NCBI GenBank assembly: GCA_025458665.1
Contig: JALOSG010000057.1
Coordinates: forward strand, 1-15,839
Source: Serpentinimonas sp.
Lineage (GTDB): Bacteria > Pseudomonadota > Gammaproteobacteria > Burkholderiales > Burkholderiaceae_C
DNA: 15,839 nt
Direction of reading: 5' to 3'
This document shows, in pieces, positions 1 to 6,963 of this stretch (within the stretch, counting starts at the first letter, position 1; each line of letters opens with the position of its first letter). The position numbers and the translations under genes are program-made. The notes under the pieces are model-generated. The model ran no database searches, had not been told where the DNA came from, and was given only the letters and a program-made list of their open reading frames with translations.

Positions 1-477
1 CGTCGGGAACATGCGCAGCGCCGAACTGTTGGCGGTACTGAGAATGGTCTTGCCAGCGAGGTCGGAAGGCTTGGTGATGTTGGCGCTCTTCTTGGACATG
101 ATCACAAAGGGAGCGCGGTTGAACACCATGTACGCGACCATGGGGGAGGTCGCGGGGTTGACGCTGGCGACCTGCTTGACGGTGTTGGTATCGCCAATGC
201 CGGCGTCGTAAGCACCGCCCAGAATGCGCTGAACCACACCCGAAGAACCATCGCCCACATCGATCTGGATGTTGATGCCTTCCTGGCGGAAGTAGCCTTT
301 CTCCGCGGCCAGCAAGAACCAGGCATGAACGCCCTGGATCTGCCAGTCCAGAGAAAACTTCACGTCGGTCATGGTCTGTGCAAACACATAAGGCGCCGAC
401 AGCGCCGCCGCACCAGCCGCTGTGGCTTTGAGCATCTGGCGGCGACCCAAAACAGGGAGAGAACTTGGGAGTGTCAT
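1..477 (-). CDS. ABC transporter substrate-binding protein, NMT1/SsuA/ThiY-like (3' end outside window)
   Basis: The first 159 codons of a leftward gene are present; the C-terminus lies beyond the left edge. The protein opens with a twin-arginine signal peptide (GRRQMLK, Arg12-Arg13), an Ala-rich hydrophobic stretch and a likely cleavage site after VFA at residue 33, so export to the periplasm by Tat is predicted. The mature start (FSLDWQIQGVHAWFLLAAEKGYF, residues about 41-63, then EGINIQI) is typical of periplasmic binding proteins of the nitrate/sulfonate/taurine and thiamine-precursor ABC importers. AGIGDTNTV and the later KPSDLAGKTI also fit that family. The ATG is at 477-475 with AAGG a few bases upstream. 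The ligand cannot be read from the sequence. The ATPase and permease genes would be expected further left or elsewhere. The family call is firm; substrate unknown. Confidence 0.85.
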   Translation of the reverse strand, partial: MTLPSSLPVLGRRQMLKATAAGAAALSAPYVFAQTMTDVKFSLDWQIQGVHAWFLLAAEKGYFRQEGINIQIDVGDGSSGVVQRILGGAYDAGIGDTNTVKQVASVNPATSPMVAYMVFNRAPFVIMSKKSANITKPSDLAGKTILSTANSSALRMFPT

Positions 478-621
478 AAAAACCTTGAAAATTTTCTGAT
501 TAATGTTGGTGCAGGTCAGGGGTTTACCCTTGCGCCATTGCACCGCCCAGGGAGCCGGCGGGGGCATCAGCAAACGGCATGCCAGCCGCGTTGCCCCAGG
601 GGGTGTCAATGCTGCGCAGCG

Positions 622-1869
622 TCAGTCACGGTGCAGGGGCGCGGCACGCACCAGCCAGGCGTACAGCGCCACCCCCAGCACCAGAGCAGCGGCCGCCGCG
701 TTCAGGGCCAGCGCAAAGCCGGTGTCCACATCCGGGTTGTGCTCCAGAATCACGCCGACCAGCGCCGGGCCGGCTATCTGCCCCAGGCCGTAGGCTGCCG
801 TGAGCAGGCCCATGTAGGTGTGCGCGCTGTGGGGTTGCACGCGGCGCACTTCCTGCATGGCAAACAGGCTGATGGCCGTGAACGGCAGCCCCAGCAGCAC
901 GCTGCCCAGCGCAAAGCCGGCCAGGCTGGGTAGCCACAGCGCCAGCCAGACGCCCACAGCCTGCATGAGGTAGCCGCCCATGAGCAGATGGCGGCGGTCC
1001 CAGTGGGTGGGCAGGCGGGTGGTGAGCAACGCACCAGCCGCAATGGCCAGCCCGAACAGTGGCCAGAACAGGTCTTGCCATGCCGAATTTGGCAGCGCCT
1101 GGCGTGCCAGAACCGGCAGGAAGGTGGCCGAGATGATGTAGCCAAACCCCGCCAGCCCATACGCCAGCACCAGCACGGCCATGGCACCACGGCCGTTTTG
1201 CGCGGGCAGCACGGCTGCGGCCGTGGCAGCGGCGGGCTGCGAGGCGCGAAACTGCCGCCAGATGCACAGCGTGAGCAAAAGGGCCAGCCCACCCATGACC
1301 ACCCAGGCGGTGGGCGCGGCCACACCCTGCGCCACCATGACCGAGGCCAGCAGCCCACTGACCAGGATGCCCAGCCCCGGCCCCACATAAATGATGCCGC
1401 CCAGCTGGGGCGCTCCGGCAGCCGCCAGGCGCGCCAGGCACCAGCCCGACGTGTAGACGAAGACCAGCGCGCTGGCCACACCCGCGCCGAACCGCAGCAC
1501 CGGCCAGGCCGGTGGCCAGTTCAATGCCATGGCCAGGGTGAGCAGCACCGTGAGGCCCAGACCCCAGCGCACCGCCCGCACCATGGCAAAGCTGGGCCGC
1601 CCCAGCAGGCGCCGCCACAGCCAGGGCTGCAGCATGCACGCCAGGGCCCCCAGCCAGTAGCCCAGGTAGTTGGAGGTGGCCAGCCAGCTGCCCTCTTGCA
1701 AACTGATGGCGCCGTCCCGCAACATCATGGGCAGCAAGGGCGTGAAGGCAAAGCGGCCTATCCCCATGGCCACAGCCAGCGCCAGCATGCCAGTCACGGC
1801 AATCAGCCACGGATTCGGGCCCGGGCTCGCAACCGGGGGCGGCACACCAGCGTGCAGGTGGCCACTCAC
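622..1869 (-). CDS. YbfB/YjiJ-family MFS transporter
   Basis: A 415-residue inner-membrane protein with about twelve hydrophobic segments. The first helix carries the motif MGIGRFAFTPLLPMM (residues about 35-49), characteristic of the YbfB/YjiJ branch of the major facilitator superfamily (MFS_4). The next segment, SNYLGYWLGALAC (66-78), also fits. Family members are treated as secondary carriers or efflux proteins, but substrates are mostly unknown and none can be assigned here. Translation starts at a GTG (1869-1867) overlapping the TGA of the upstream DUF6352 gene as GTGA, a typical arrangement for translational coupling, so the two genes are probably one transcription unit. The N-terminal 20 residues are Pro-rich and weakly conserved-looking; a later start cannot be excluded, but the overlap supports the GTG. 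Confidence 0.88.
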   Translation of the reverse strand: MSGHLHAGVPPPVASPGPNPWLIAVTGMLALAVAMGIGRFAFTPLLPMMLRDGAISLQEGSWLATSNYLGYWLGALACMLQPWLWRRLLGRPSFAMVRAVRWGLGLTVLLTLAMALNWPPAWPVLRFGAGVASALVFVYTSGWCLARLAAAGAPQLGGIIYVGPGLGILVSGLLASVMVAQGVAAPTAWVVMGGLALLLTLCIWRQFRASQPAAATAAAVLPAQNGRGAMAVLVLAYGLAGFGYIISATFLPVLARQALPNSAWQDLFWPLFGLAIAAGALLTTRLPTHWDRRHLLMGGYLMQAVGVWLALWLPSLAGFALGSVLLGLPFTAISLFAMQEVRRVQPHSAHTYMGLLTAAYGLGQIAGPALVGVILEHNPDVDTGFALALNAAAAALVLGVALYAWLVRAAPLHRD

Positions 1870-3011
1870 ACCGGGCGTGCCAGGGGCAGGTTCAGCAGCA
1901 GGTTCTGCGGTTTGAGCTTCACCAGGCCGTCGGCGGCCATGGCGAGACCCAGGTACACCGGCTTGCCCTGCACGTCGGCACGCATGTGCTGCGGGTCTTG
2001 AAAGCGCAGCCTGAAGAGGCTGATCAGGCGGCGCTGGCGCTCAGCGGGAACGTCGCGCCCTTCGTAAAGATCGTTCAGCAGTTGGGTGGCTTCGGCGTCC
2101 AGGCCCAAGTGCCAGCGCCAGGCAGCGTCGTCCACGCGGGATTCGGCCTGTATCTGCACTTCTGCACCCACAAAGTGCTGCACCCATTTCTCCAGCACCT
2201 GCGCCAGTGCTTTCAGGCCGGACTGCGCCCGGGTCATGGTCAGCGTGAGTCCGTGCGGCAGTTCGCGCTGCACTTCGTGCGTCAGGTCAAGCAAGAAGTT
2301 GAAGCGCCCGGCCCCGGCCAGGCTTTGCTGGTAACGCACGGTGTTCTCGTCGTTCAGCACCTGCAGGTTCACCACCGGCAGCGCGGCGGAGTTTTCCTTC
2401 AGCAACCGGCCTATGGCGCCCAGGCCGCCGGTCTCGTGGTTCATGTCCAGCACCTCGCTGTCACCGGCCAGCACACGGCCGTCCTGCACGCTCACACGCT
2501 GGCGGCGGAACAGCATTTCGGCGGCACGCCATTGCCACACATCGGCCGTATCCTGCAGCAGGTGGCACACCATGGCCTGCACCATGAGGTCGAGAAACAG
2601 CGGGGGCAGTTGCACCGCGCCGGCCTTGAAAAAGCCCGCGTAGGCAGCCTCCAGCGAACCGGCCGCCTGCACCGCATCGCGCAGGTTCAGGAAGTGGCGG
2701 TAGTTGTGCTGCACATCGGCATCGGCCAGCGCTTTGAGTTCCGCAGGCTTCACCGGCCGCGTGGGGTCCTTCATCAATGCGGCGTGCAACCGCTGTTCGG
2801 CTGCGCACGACTCCTCCACCAGCGCGAGCTCAGGGCGCTCCAGCCACAGGCGCCAGTAGTCGGGCGTGGGCTGCAGCCAGCCGCGTTCGTTAGGCTGCAG
2901 CAGGGCGTAGCCGCAGGTGGTCCAGGCAGCTGATTGTCTGACAGCCGGCCAGCCAGCGCCGGTGCTGCCAAAATGCGGGTCTGCAACCCTGTACCGAACC
3001 CACCACAACAA
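1866..3011 (-). CDS. DUF6352 family protein (start uncertain)
   Basis: A soluble protein of unknown function. Recognisable coding sequence begins near 2930 with WTTCGYALLQPNERGWLQPT, followed by LERPELALVEESCAAE and a long helical region to residue LPLARPV at the TGA (1868-1866). This layout matches the betaproteobacterial family DUF6352, recalled by pattern rather than by search. There is no signal peptide or membrane segment. The start is odd: reading upstream in frame from the conserved part there is no ATG or GTG, and the nearest initiation codons are two adjacent TTGs at 3011 and 3008, with no Shine-Dalgarno sequence and lying inside the ribosome-binding region of the divergent mesD gene. 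I give the TTG at 3011 only because it is the closest in-frame possibility; the true N-terminus may be near 2945. The 3' end overlaps the MFS gene by four bases. Confidence 0.7.
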   Translation of the reverse strand: MLWWVRYRVADPHFGSTGAGWPAVRQSAAWTTCGYALLQPNERGWLQPTPDYWRLWLERPELALVEESCAAEQRLHAALMKDPTRPVKPAELKALADADVQHNYRHFLNLRDAVQAAGSLEAAYAGFFKAGAVQLPPLFLDLMVQAMVCHLLQDTADVWQWRAAEMLFRRQRVSVQDGRVLAGDSEVLDMNHETGGLGAIGRLLKENSAALPVVNLQVLNDENTVRYQQSLAGAGRFNFLLDLTHEVQRELPHGLTLTMTRAQSGLKALAQVLEKWVQHFVGAEVQIQAESRVDDAAWRWHLGLDAEATQLLNDLYEGRDVPAERQRRLISLFRLRFQDPQHMRADVQGKPVYLGLAMAADGLVKLKPQNLLLNLPLARPV

Positions 3012-3016
3012 GGAGA
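3010..3016 (+). promoter_or_regulatory. Ribosome binding site of the methionine synthase gene
   Basis: AAGGAGA lies five bases upstream of the ATG at 3021, one of the strongest Shine-Dalgarno sequences in the window. It fixes the start at MFETAIAGSLPKP rather than at an in-frame ATG at 2934, which has no such signal and would add 29 residues that do not resemble the family. Confidence 0.85.
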
Positions 3017-3020
3017 CCCC

Positions 3021-4046
3021 ATGTTCGAAACCGCCATTGCTGGCAGCTTGCCCAAACCTTCCTGGCTGGCCGAGACCGAGAAACTCTGGCCGCAGTGGAA
3101 GTTGCAGGGCAGCGAGCTGCTGCAGGCCAAGGCCGATGCCACCCTGCTCTGGATCAAGGCGCAGGAGGACGCAGGGCTCGATGTGGTGGGCGACGGCGAA
3201 CAGGCGCGCCAGCACTTTGTGCACGGCTTCCTGGAGCAGGTGGAGGGCATCGACTTCGAGAACAAAGTCAAGATGGGCATCAGGAACAACCGCTACGACG
3301 CCATGGTGCCGCAGGTGGTGGCGCCCTTGCGCCTCAAGGGCCGGGTGCACGCCTTCGAGGCGCAACTGGCGCGCAAGCACACCACCAAAAAACTCAAGTT
3401 CACCCTGCCCGGCCCCATGACGATTGTGGACACCGTGGCGGACCGCTTCTACGGCGACCGCGTGAAAATGGCCATGGCCTTTGCCGAACTGCTCAACCAG
3501 GAAGCCCTGGCCCTGCAGGCCGATGGCGTGGACATCATCCAGTTCGACGAACCCGCTTTCAACGTCTACATGAAGGAAGCCGCCGACTGGGGCGTGAAAG
3601 CTCTGGAGCGCGCCGCACAGGGCCTGACCTGCACCACTGCCGTTCACATTTGCTATGGCTACGGCATCCAGGCCAATGTGGACTGGAAGAACACCCTGGG
3701 CCACGAATGGCGCCAGTACGAGGAGGTATTCCCCGCGCTGGCCAAGAGCAGCATCCAGCAAGTGAGCCTGGAGTGCTTCCACTCCCACGTGCCACCCGAA
3801 CTCATGAAGTTGCTGGAAGGCAAGGACGTGATGGTGGGCGTGATCGACGTGGCCAGCCCCGAGATTGAGACCCCGGAACAGATTGCCGACACCATTGGCG
3901 AGGCGCTGAAGTACGTGCCCATACAGCACATCATTCCCTGCACCAACTGCGGCCTCGCGCCCATGAGCCGGGAAGTGGCCATGGCCAAGCTGGAAGCTCT
4001 GGCCGCCGGCGCGAAGCTGGCCCGCGAGCGCTACGCAGCGGCCTGA
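3021..4046 (+). CDS. mesD: Folate-independent methionine synthase, MesD-like (MetE C-terminal domain type)
   Basis: A 341-residue cytosolic enzyme corresponding to the catalytic C-terminal half of MetE (Meth_synt_2 fold), predicted to methylate homocysteine to methionine. The zinc ligands are in place: His209 and Cys211 in TAVHICYGYG, Glu251 in SLECFHSHVP and Cys310 in CTNCG. FDEPAF (175-180), AGSLPKPSWL (7-16) and DGEQARQHFV (58-67) follow the pattern of the short proteobacterial enzymes named MesD by Price and colleagues, which do not use methyl-tetrahydrofolate and depend on the partner MesX (DUF1852). No MesX gene is in this window. The full-length MetE N-terminal half is absent, as normal for this class and not a truncation. 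It is monocistronic: DUF6352 diverges upstream and a chemoreceptor converges 25 bases downstream. Assignment to core MetE rather than MesD is the main alternative. Confidence 0.85.
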   Translation: MFETAIAGSLPKPSWLAETEKLWPQWKLQGSELLQAKADATLLWIKAQEDAGLDVVGDGEQARQHFVHGFLEQVEGIDFENKVKMGIRNNRYDAMVPQVVAPLRLKGRVHAFEAQLARKHTTKKLKFTLPGPMTIVDTVADRFYGDRVKMAMAFAELLNQEALALQADGVDIIQFDEPAFNVYMKEAADWGVKALERAAQGLTCTTAVHICYGYGIQANVDWKNTLGHEWRQYEEVFPALAKSSIQQVSLECFHSHVPPELMKLLEGKDVMVGVIDVASPEIETPEQIADTIGEALKYVPIQHIIPCTNCGLAPMSREVAMAKLEALAAGAKLARERYAAA

Positions 4047-4096
4047 GGCTGCAAGGGCCGCGCTGGCCCGCTCAGGCGGCCTGAAGCTGCAAGGGC
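4038..4096. repeat. Direct repeat spanning the stop codons of two convergent genes
   Basis: Two 21-base copies, 4038-4058 and 4076-4096, differ at a single position (GCGGCCTGAGGCTGCAAGGG versus GCGGCCTGAAGCTGCAAGGG, plus a shared C). The first covers the end of the methionine synthase gene; the second encodes the last residues of the chemoreceptor on the other strand (LQLQAA and stop). A third, slightly shorter version sits at 10502-10521 at the end of the HTH-receiver gene. Confidence 0.8.
4041..4077. terminator. Candidate bidirectional hairpin between convergent genes
   Basis: GCCTGAG (4041-4047) pairs with CTCAGGC (4071-4077), and inside it GGGCC (4055-4059) pairs with GGCCC (4065-4069) around GCGCT. 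It sits exactly between the two convergent stop codons, where a shared terminator would be expected. There is no T-tract on either strand, so intrinsic termination is uncertain. Confidence 0.35.
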
Positions 4097-5730
4097 TCGG
4101 ACGCCTCCAGCGCCTTGGCCCGGTTCTGCTTGCGCAGTTCCACCGCATCCGTACGCTGCAGCGGAGAGTGGTCGATGCGGAACACGCGCACGGTGTCGGT
4201 GGTGGCCTTGGCCAGCCCTTCCAGCGACTGGGCGGAGGCGGCAATCTCTTCCACCAGCGCGGCGTTCTGCTGGGTGATGGTGTCGAGTTCCGTGATGGCC
4301 TGGTTGATTTGCGAAATGCCGGTGAGTTGTTCGCGCGCGGCGTGGCTGATCTCGTCCACCAGGCTGTTCACCCGGCGCACGCCCTGAACCGCCTCCTCCA
4401 TCGACTTGCTGGCGTGCAAGGTCTTGTTGTGGCCCGCATCCACACTGGTCACCGACTCCTCGATCAACACCTTGATTTCCTTGGCAGCCGTAGACGTGCG
4501 CTGCGCCAGGGCCCGCACCTCGCTGGCCACTACCGCAAAGCCGCGCCCCTGCTCACCGGCGCGGGCAGCTTCCACCGCCGCGTTCAGCGCCAGAATGTTG
4601 GTCTGGAAGGCAATGCTGTCAATGACCTGAGTGATATCGGCAATGCGGCGCGAGGCCTCCTGAATCTCTTTCATGGTGCTGCCTACCTCGGCCACCGCGG
4701 CATTGCTGCGCTCGGCGGTACTCAGCACGTCGGCAGACAGCAGGCTGGCCTGCACCGCCGAGTCGGCCGAGGCCTTCACCACCCCGGTGATCTCCTCCAT
4801 GGATGCGGCGGTTTCCTCCAGGTTGCTGGCCTGCGACTCGGTGCGCTGGGACAGGTCCAGGTTGCCCTGCGCAATCTCTTTGGTACCCACCACCATCTCG
4901 CCACTCTGGTCGCGGGCGTCGCGCACAATGGATTTCAGGTTCACACTGAGCTGGCCCAGTGACTGCTCCAGGTCCCCGAGTTGGTCGGAGCGGGTGCGCA
5001 CCACGGTTTGCGTCAGGTCTCCGGCTGCCATGGTGTTGCCCACACGGATCAGCCCATCGAGCGGCGTCACCAGGAGGCGGTTGAGGTACCACCAGGCTCC
5101 CGCCAGAACGGCGGCCTCCAGCGCGAAGTCGAACACACCAGCCATAGGCACCGCGGCAGGAATCAGGCCGCTGAGGAAGTGCCCCACCAGCAACACCACC
5201 GCCAGCACCAGGAACAGCTTGCTGGACAGGCCCAGGCGCAAGGCCTCGCTGACCTTGCCGCCCAGGCTGTTCTTCACCAGTCGCCCTGCCTTGAGCGTGT
5301 GGACCCGCCGCCCCGCCTGCTTCTCCTCGCGCATGGTGGCGTACAGGGCTTCGGCCGCTTCTATCTGTTCGCGCGTCGCTTCGGTGCGTACCGACATGTA
5401 GCCCACAGGCACGCCGTTCTCCATCAGCGGGGTGGCATTGGCCATGACCCAGTAATGGTCGCCGTCTTTGCGGCGGTTCTTCACGGGCGCAGACCACGGC
5501 CTGCCCGAGGCAATGGTCTCCCACATATCGCGGAAAGCCTCTTCGGGCATGTCCGGGTGGCGAATGAGGTTGTGCGGCTGGCCCAGCAGTTCCTCGGTGG
5601 CGTAGCCGCTCACTTCCACAAAAATGTGGTTGCAGTAGAGGATGCGGCCCTGCGTGTCGGTGGTGGACACCAAAGTCTGACCGCTGGGAAAAGGGTACTC
5701 GCGCCCGCTGACAGGAAGGTTGGTACGCAT
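4072..5730 (-). CDS. Aer-like PAS-containing methyl-accepting chemotaxis protein
   Basis: A 552-residue chemoreceptor. A PAS domain fills residues about 12-115; GYATEELLGQPHNLIRHPDMP and VKNRRKDGDHYWV closely resemble the FAD-binding PAS of the E. coli energy-taxis receptor Aer. Two hydrophobic segments (about 171-191 and 197-217) form a membrane hairpin without a periplasmic sensor domain, also as in Aer. A HAMP-like region (218-270) follows, then the coiled-coil signalling domain (about 290-515) with the hairpin tip IAFQTNILALNAAVEAARAG at 373-392. There is no C-terminal NWETF-type methyltransferase tether. Expected role: sensing redox or electron-transport state and controlling CheA. The start chosen (ATG 5730-5728) has GGAG eight bases upstream and places the PAS domain at the N-terminus; an extension to 5868 would add 46 residues unlike the family. 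A perfect FNR-type box lies 173 bases upstream. Confidence 0.93.
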   Translation of the reverse strand: MRTNLPVSGREYPFPSGQTLVSTTDTQGRILYCNHIFVEVSGYATEELLGQPHNLIRHPDMPEEAFRDMWETIASGRPWSAPVKNRRKDGDHYWVMANATPLMENGVPVGYMSVRTEATREQIEAAEALYATMREEKQAGRRVHTLKAGRLVKNSLGGKVSEALRLGLSSKLFLVLAVVLLVGHFLSGLIPAAVPMAGVFDFALEAAVLAGAWWYLNRLLVTPLDGLIRVGNTMAAGDLTQTVVRTRSDQLGDLEQSLGQLSVNLKSIVRDARDQSGEMVVGTKEIAQGNLDLSQRTESQASNLEETAASMEEITGVVKASADSAVQASLLSADVLSTAERSNAAVAEVGSTMKEIQEASRRIADITQVIDSIAFQTNILALNAAVEAARAGEQGRGFAVVASEVRALAQRTSTAAKEIKVLIEESVTSVDAGHNKTLHASKSMEEAVQGVRRVNSLVDEISHAAREQLTGISQINQAITELDTITQQNAALVEEIAASAQSLEGLAKATTDTVRVFRIDHSPLQRTDAVELRKQNRAKALEASEPLQLQAA

Positions 5731-5847
5731 ACGTGGGTCTCCGTGTAGATGGTGGCTCTGGTACAGCAAAGCGCACGATTTCACTCTAGCAAAGGGGTCA
5801 TCGATGGGCAAACTGACAGGACAGCATTTAATAGTATATTTATGCGC

Positions 5848-5870
5848 TATTGATAGGCTGACAATCAATA
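5848..5870. repeat. Inverted repeat TATTGAT-N9-ATCAATA in chemoreceptor leader
   Basis: Two perfect 7-base arms (5848-5854 and 5864-5870) are separated by 9 bases in the AT-rich spacer upstream of the chemoreceptor. The arms contain the same TTGAT/ATCAA half-sites as the nearby FNR-type box but with a 9-base instead of a 4-base spacer. It could be an operator for another regulator, or chance in AT-rich DNA. Confidence 0.45.
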
Positions 5871-5902
5871 AATTATCATTTATAAAACATAGTAAGACTT
5901 AC

Positions 5903-5916
5903 TTGATTTAGATCAA
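5903..5916. promoter_or_regulatory. FNR/Anr-type binding site
   Basis: TTGAT-TTAG-ATCAA is an exact match to the FNR consensus TTGAT-N4-ATCAA. It lies in the 306-base gene-free stretch between the leftward Aer-like receptor (start 5730) and the rightward lipoprotein hydrolase (start 6037). Reading leftward, an AT-rich stretch with GATAAT (5877-5872) follows at a distance about 3 bases longer than ideal for a class II FNR promoter. Rightward no good -10 element is visible. Control of the receptor gene is therefore the likelier reading. The rest of the spacer shows nothing else I can identify. Confidence 0.7.
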
Positions 5917-6036
5917 GCCCCAATCCGGGCCGTCTGAAGGTTTCATCTTTGCCGACCCTGCGGCGCAAGGCCGGTGCGCCCAGCGCCAGAAACCCGGCAG
6001 GCCCGTGCGGAATTCAAGCCCGCTAAGCTTGCGTCC

Positions 6037-6963
6037 GTGAACCTCTGGAAACGCACCCCTGTTCGCCTGGCGCTGGGCGCCATGCTCACCGTCGCTCTTC
6101 TGGCCGGCTGTGCCGCACTGGACGAGCGCCAGCGCCTCATGATCTTCCAGCCCAGCGACCGCAGCTGGAGCGGCGGCACCTATGCCGCGCAAGGCATGCA
6201 AGATGTCTGGATCGAGTTCCAGTCTTCCGTCACCGGGGAACCCGTGCGCCTGCACGGGCTGTGGACCGGCGATGCCGACACGCCGGGCGACGCGCGTCCC
6301 GTGCTGCTGTACCTGCATGGCGCACGCTGGAACGTCACCGGGTCGGCGTTTCGCATGCGGCGCATGGAGGAACTCGGGTTCGCGGTACTGGGCATCGACT
6401 ACCGGGGCTTTGGGCGCAGCAGCCCAGACCTGCCCTCGGAGGACATGGCCTACGAAGACGCTCGCGCCGCCTGGGACTGGCTGGCCCAGCGTTACCCCGA
6501 CCGGCCGCGCTTCATATTCGGACATTCGCTGGGCGGGGCCATCGCCATCGATCTGGCCAAGCAGGTGAACGACGAGACCGGCACCCTGGTGGAAGGGACT
6601 TTCACCAGCATCCCCGAGCTGGTACGCACTTTCCGCTGGGGCTGGCTGCCGGTGTCGCCCTTCATCACCCAGCGCTTCGATGCGGTGAAGAAGGTGGCCC
6701 ACATAGGCTCACCGCTGGTGGTGGTGCACGGCGAGGAAGACCGGCTCATCAGCCCCGCGCTGGCGCAGCGCCTCTATGACGCCGCCGCCGAGCCCAAGCG
6801 GCTGGTGCGGGTGGCCGGGGGGTCGCACCACAACACCAATTCCGTGGGACAGGCACAGTACCGCGCCGTGATGGCCGAGCTGTTCGGTGACGTGCTGTCG
6901 CAGCACCAGCCCCCTGGCGCGCCAGTCAGGTTGGCGGCACAGGGCCAGCCAGCGCCTCGCTAG
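6037..6963 (+). CDS. Lipoprotein alpha/beta hydrolase
   Basis: A 308-residue protein with a lipoprotein signal peptide: a basic n-region (NLWKRTPVR), a hydrophobic core (LALGAMLTVALL) and the lipobox LAGC with Cys25. Ala at +2 suggests sorting to the outer membrane. The mature part is an alpha/beta hydrolase: LYLHGARWN (oxyanion region, about 92-100), the nucleophile elbow FGHSLGG with Ser164, GEEDRLI with Asp235 and GSHHN with His264 as the catalytic triad. It resembles the serine aminopeptidase S33/BEM46-like group, and the substrate is unknown. The GTG at 6037 was chosen because it places the signal peptide at the N-terminus; a GTG at 5974 in the same frame would bury it behind 21 residues. 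The last 38 bases overlap the 3' end of the convergent histidine kinase gene. Confidence 0.85.
   Translation: MNLWKRTPVRLALGAMLTVALLAGCAALDERQRLMIFQPSDRSWSGGTYAAQGMQDVWIEFQSSVTGEPVRLHGLWTGDADTPGDARPVLLYLHGARWNVTGSAFRMRRMEELGFAVLGIDYRGFGRSSPDLPSEDMAYEDARAAWDWLAQRYPDRPRFIFGHSLGGAIAIDLAKQVNDETGTLVEGTFTSIPELVRTFRWGWLPVSPFITQRFDAVKKVAHIGSPLVVVHGEEDRLISPALAQRLYDAAAEPKRLVRVAGGSHHNTNSVGQAQYRAVMAELFGDVLSQHQPPGAPVRLAAQGQPAPR

Noticed and set aside
604..609. Leftward TTGACA upstream of the substrate-binding protein gene, as a -35 element
   Set aside because: No -10-like sequence lies 16-18 bases downstream; only GC-rich sequence follows.
988..2001. Rightward open frame of 337 codons opposite the MFS transporter
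   Set aside because: Its translation is rich in Gln, Gly, Arg and His with no fold-like pattern; the opposite strand encodes a clear twelve-helix transporter.
3012..4244. Long leftward open frame continuing upstream of the DUF6352 gene, antisense to the methionine synthase gene
   Set aside because: It is the high-GC antisense shadow of mesD and the chemoreceptor end; its translation is low-complexity and unlike the conserved DUF6352 part.
5974..6036. Longer start (GTG at 5974) for the lipoprotein hydrolase
   Set aside because: It would place 21 residues, several of them charged, before a clear lipoprotein signal peptide. The AAGG upstream of it is not enough to outweigh this.
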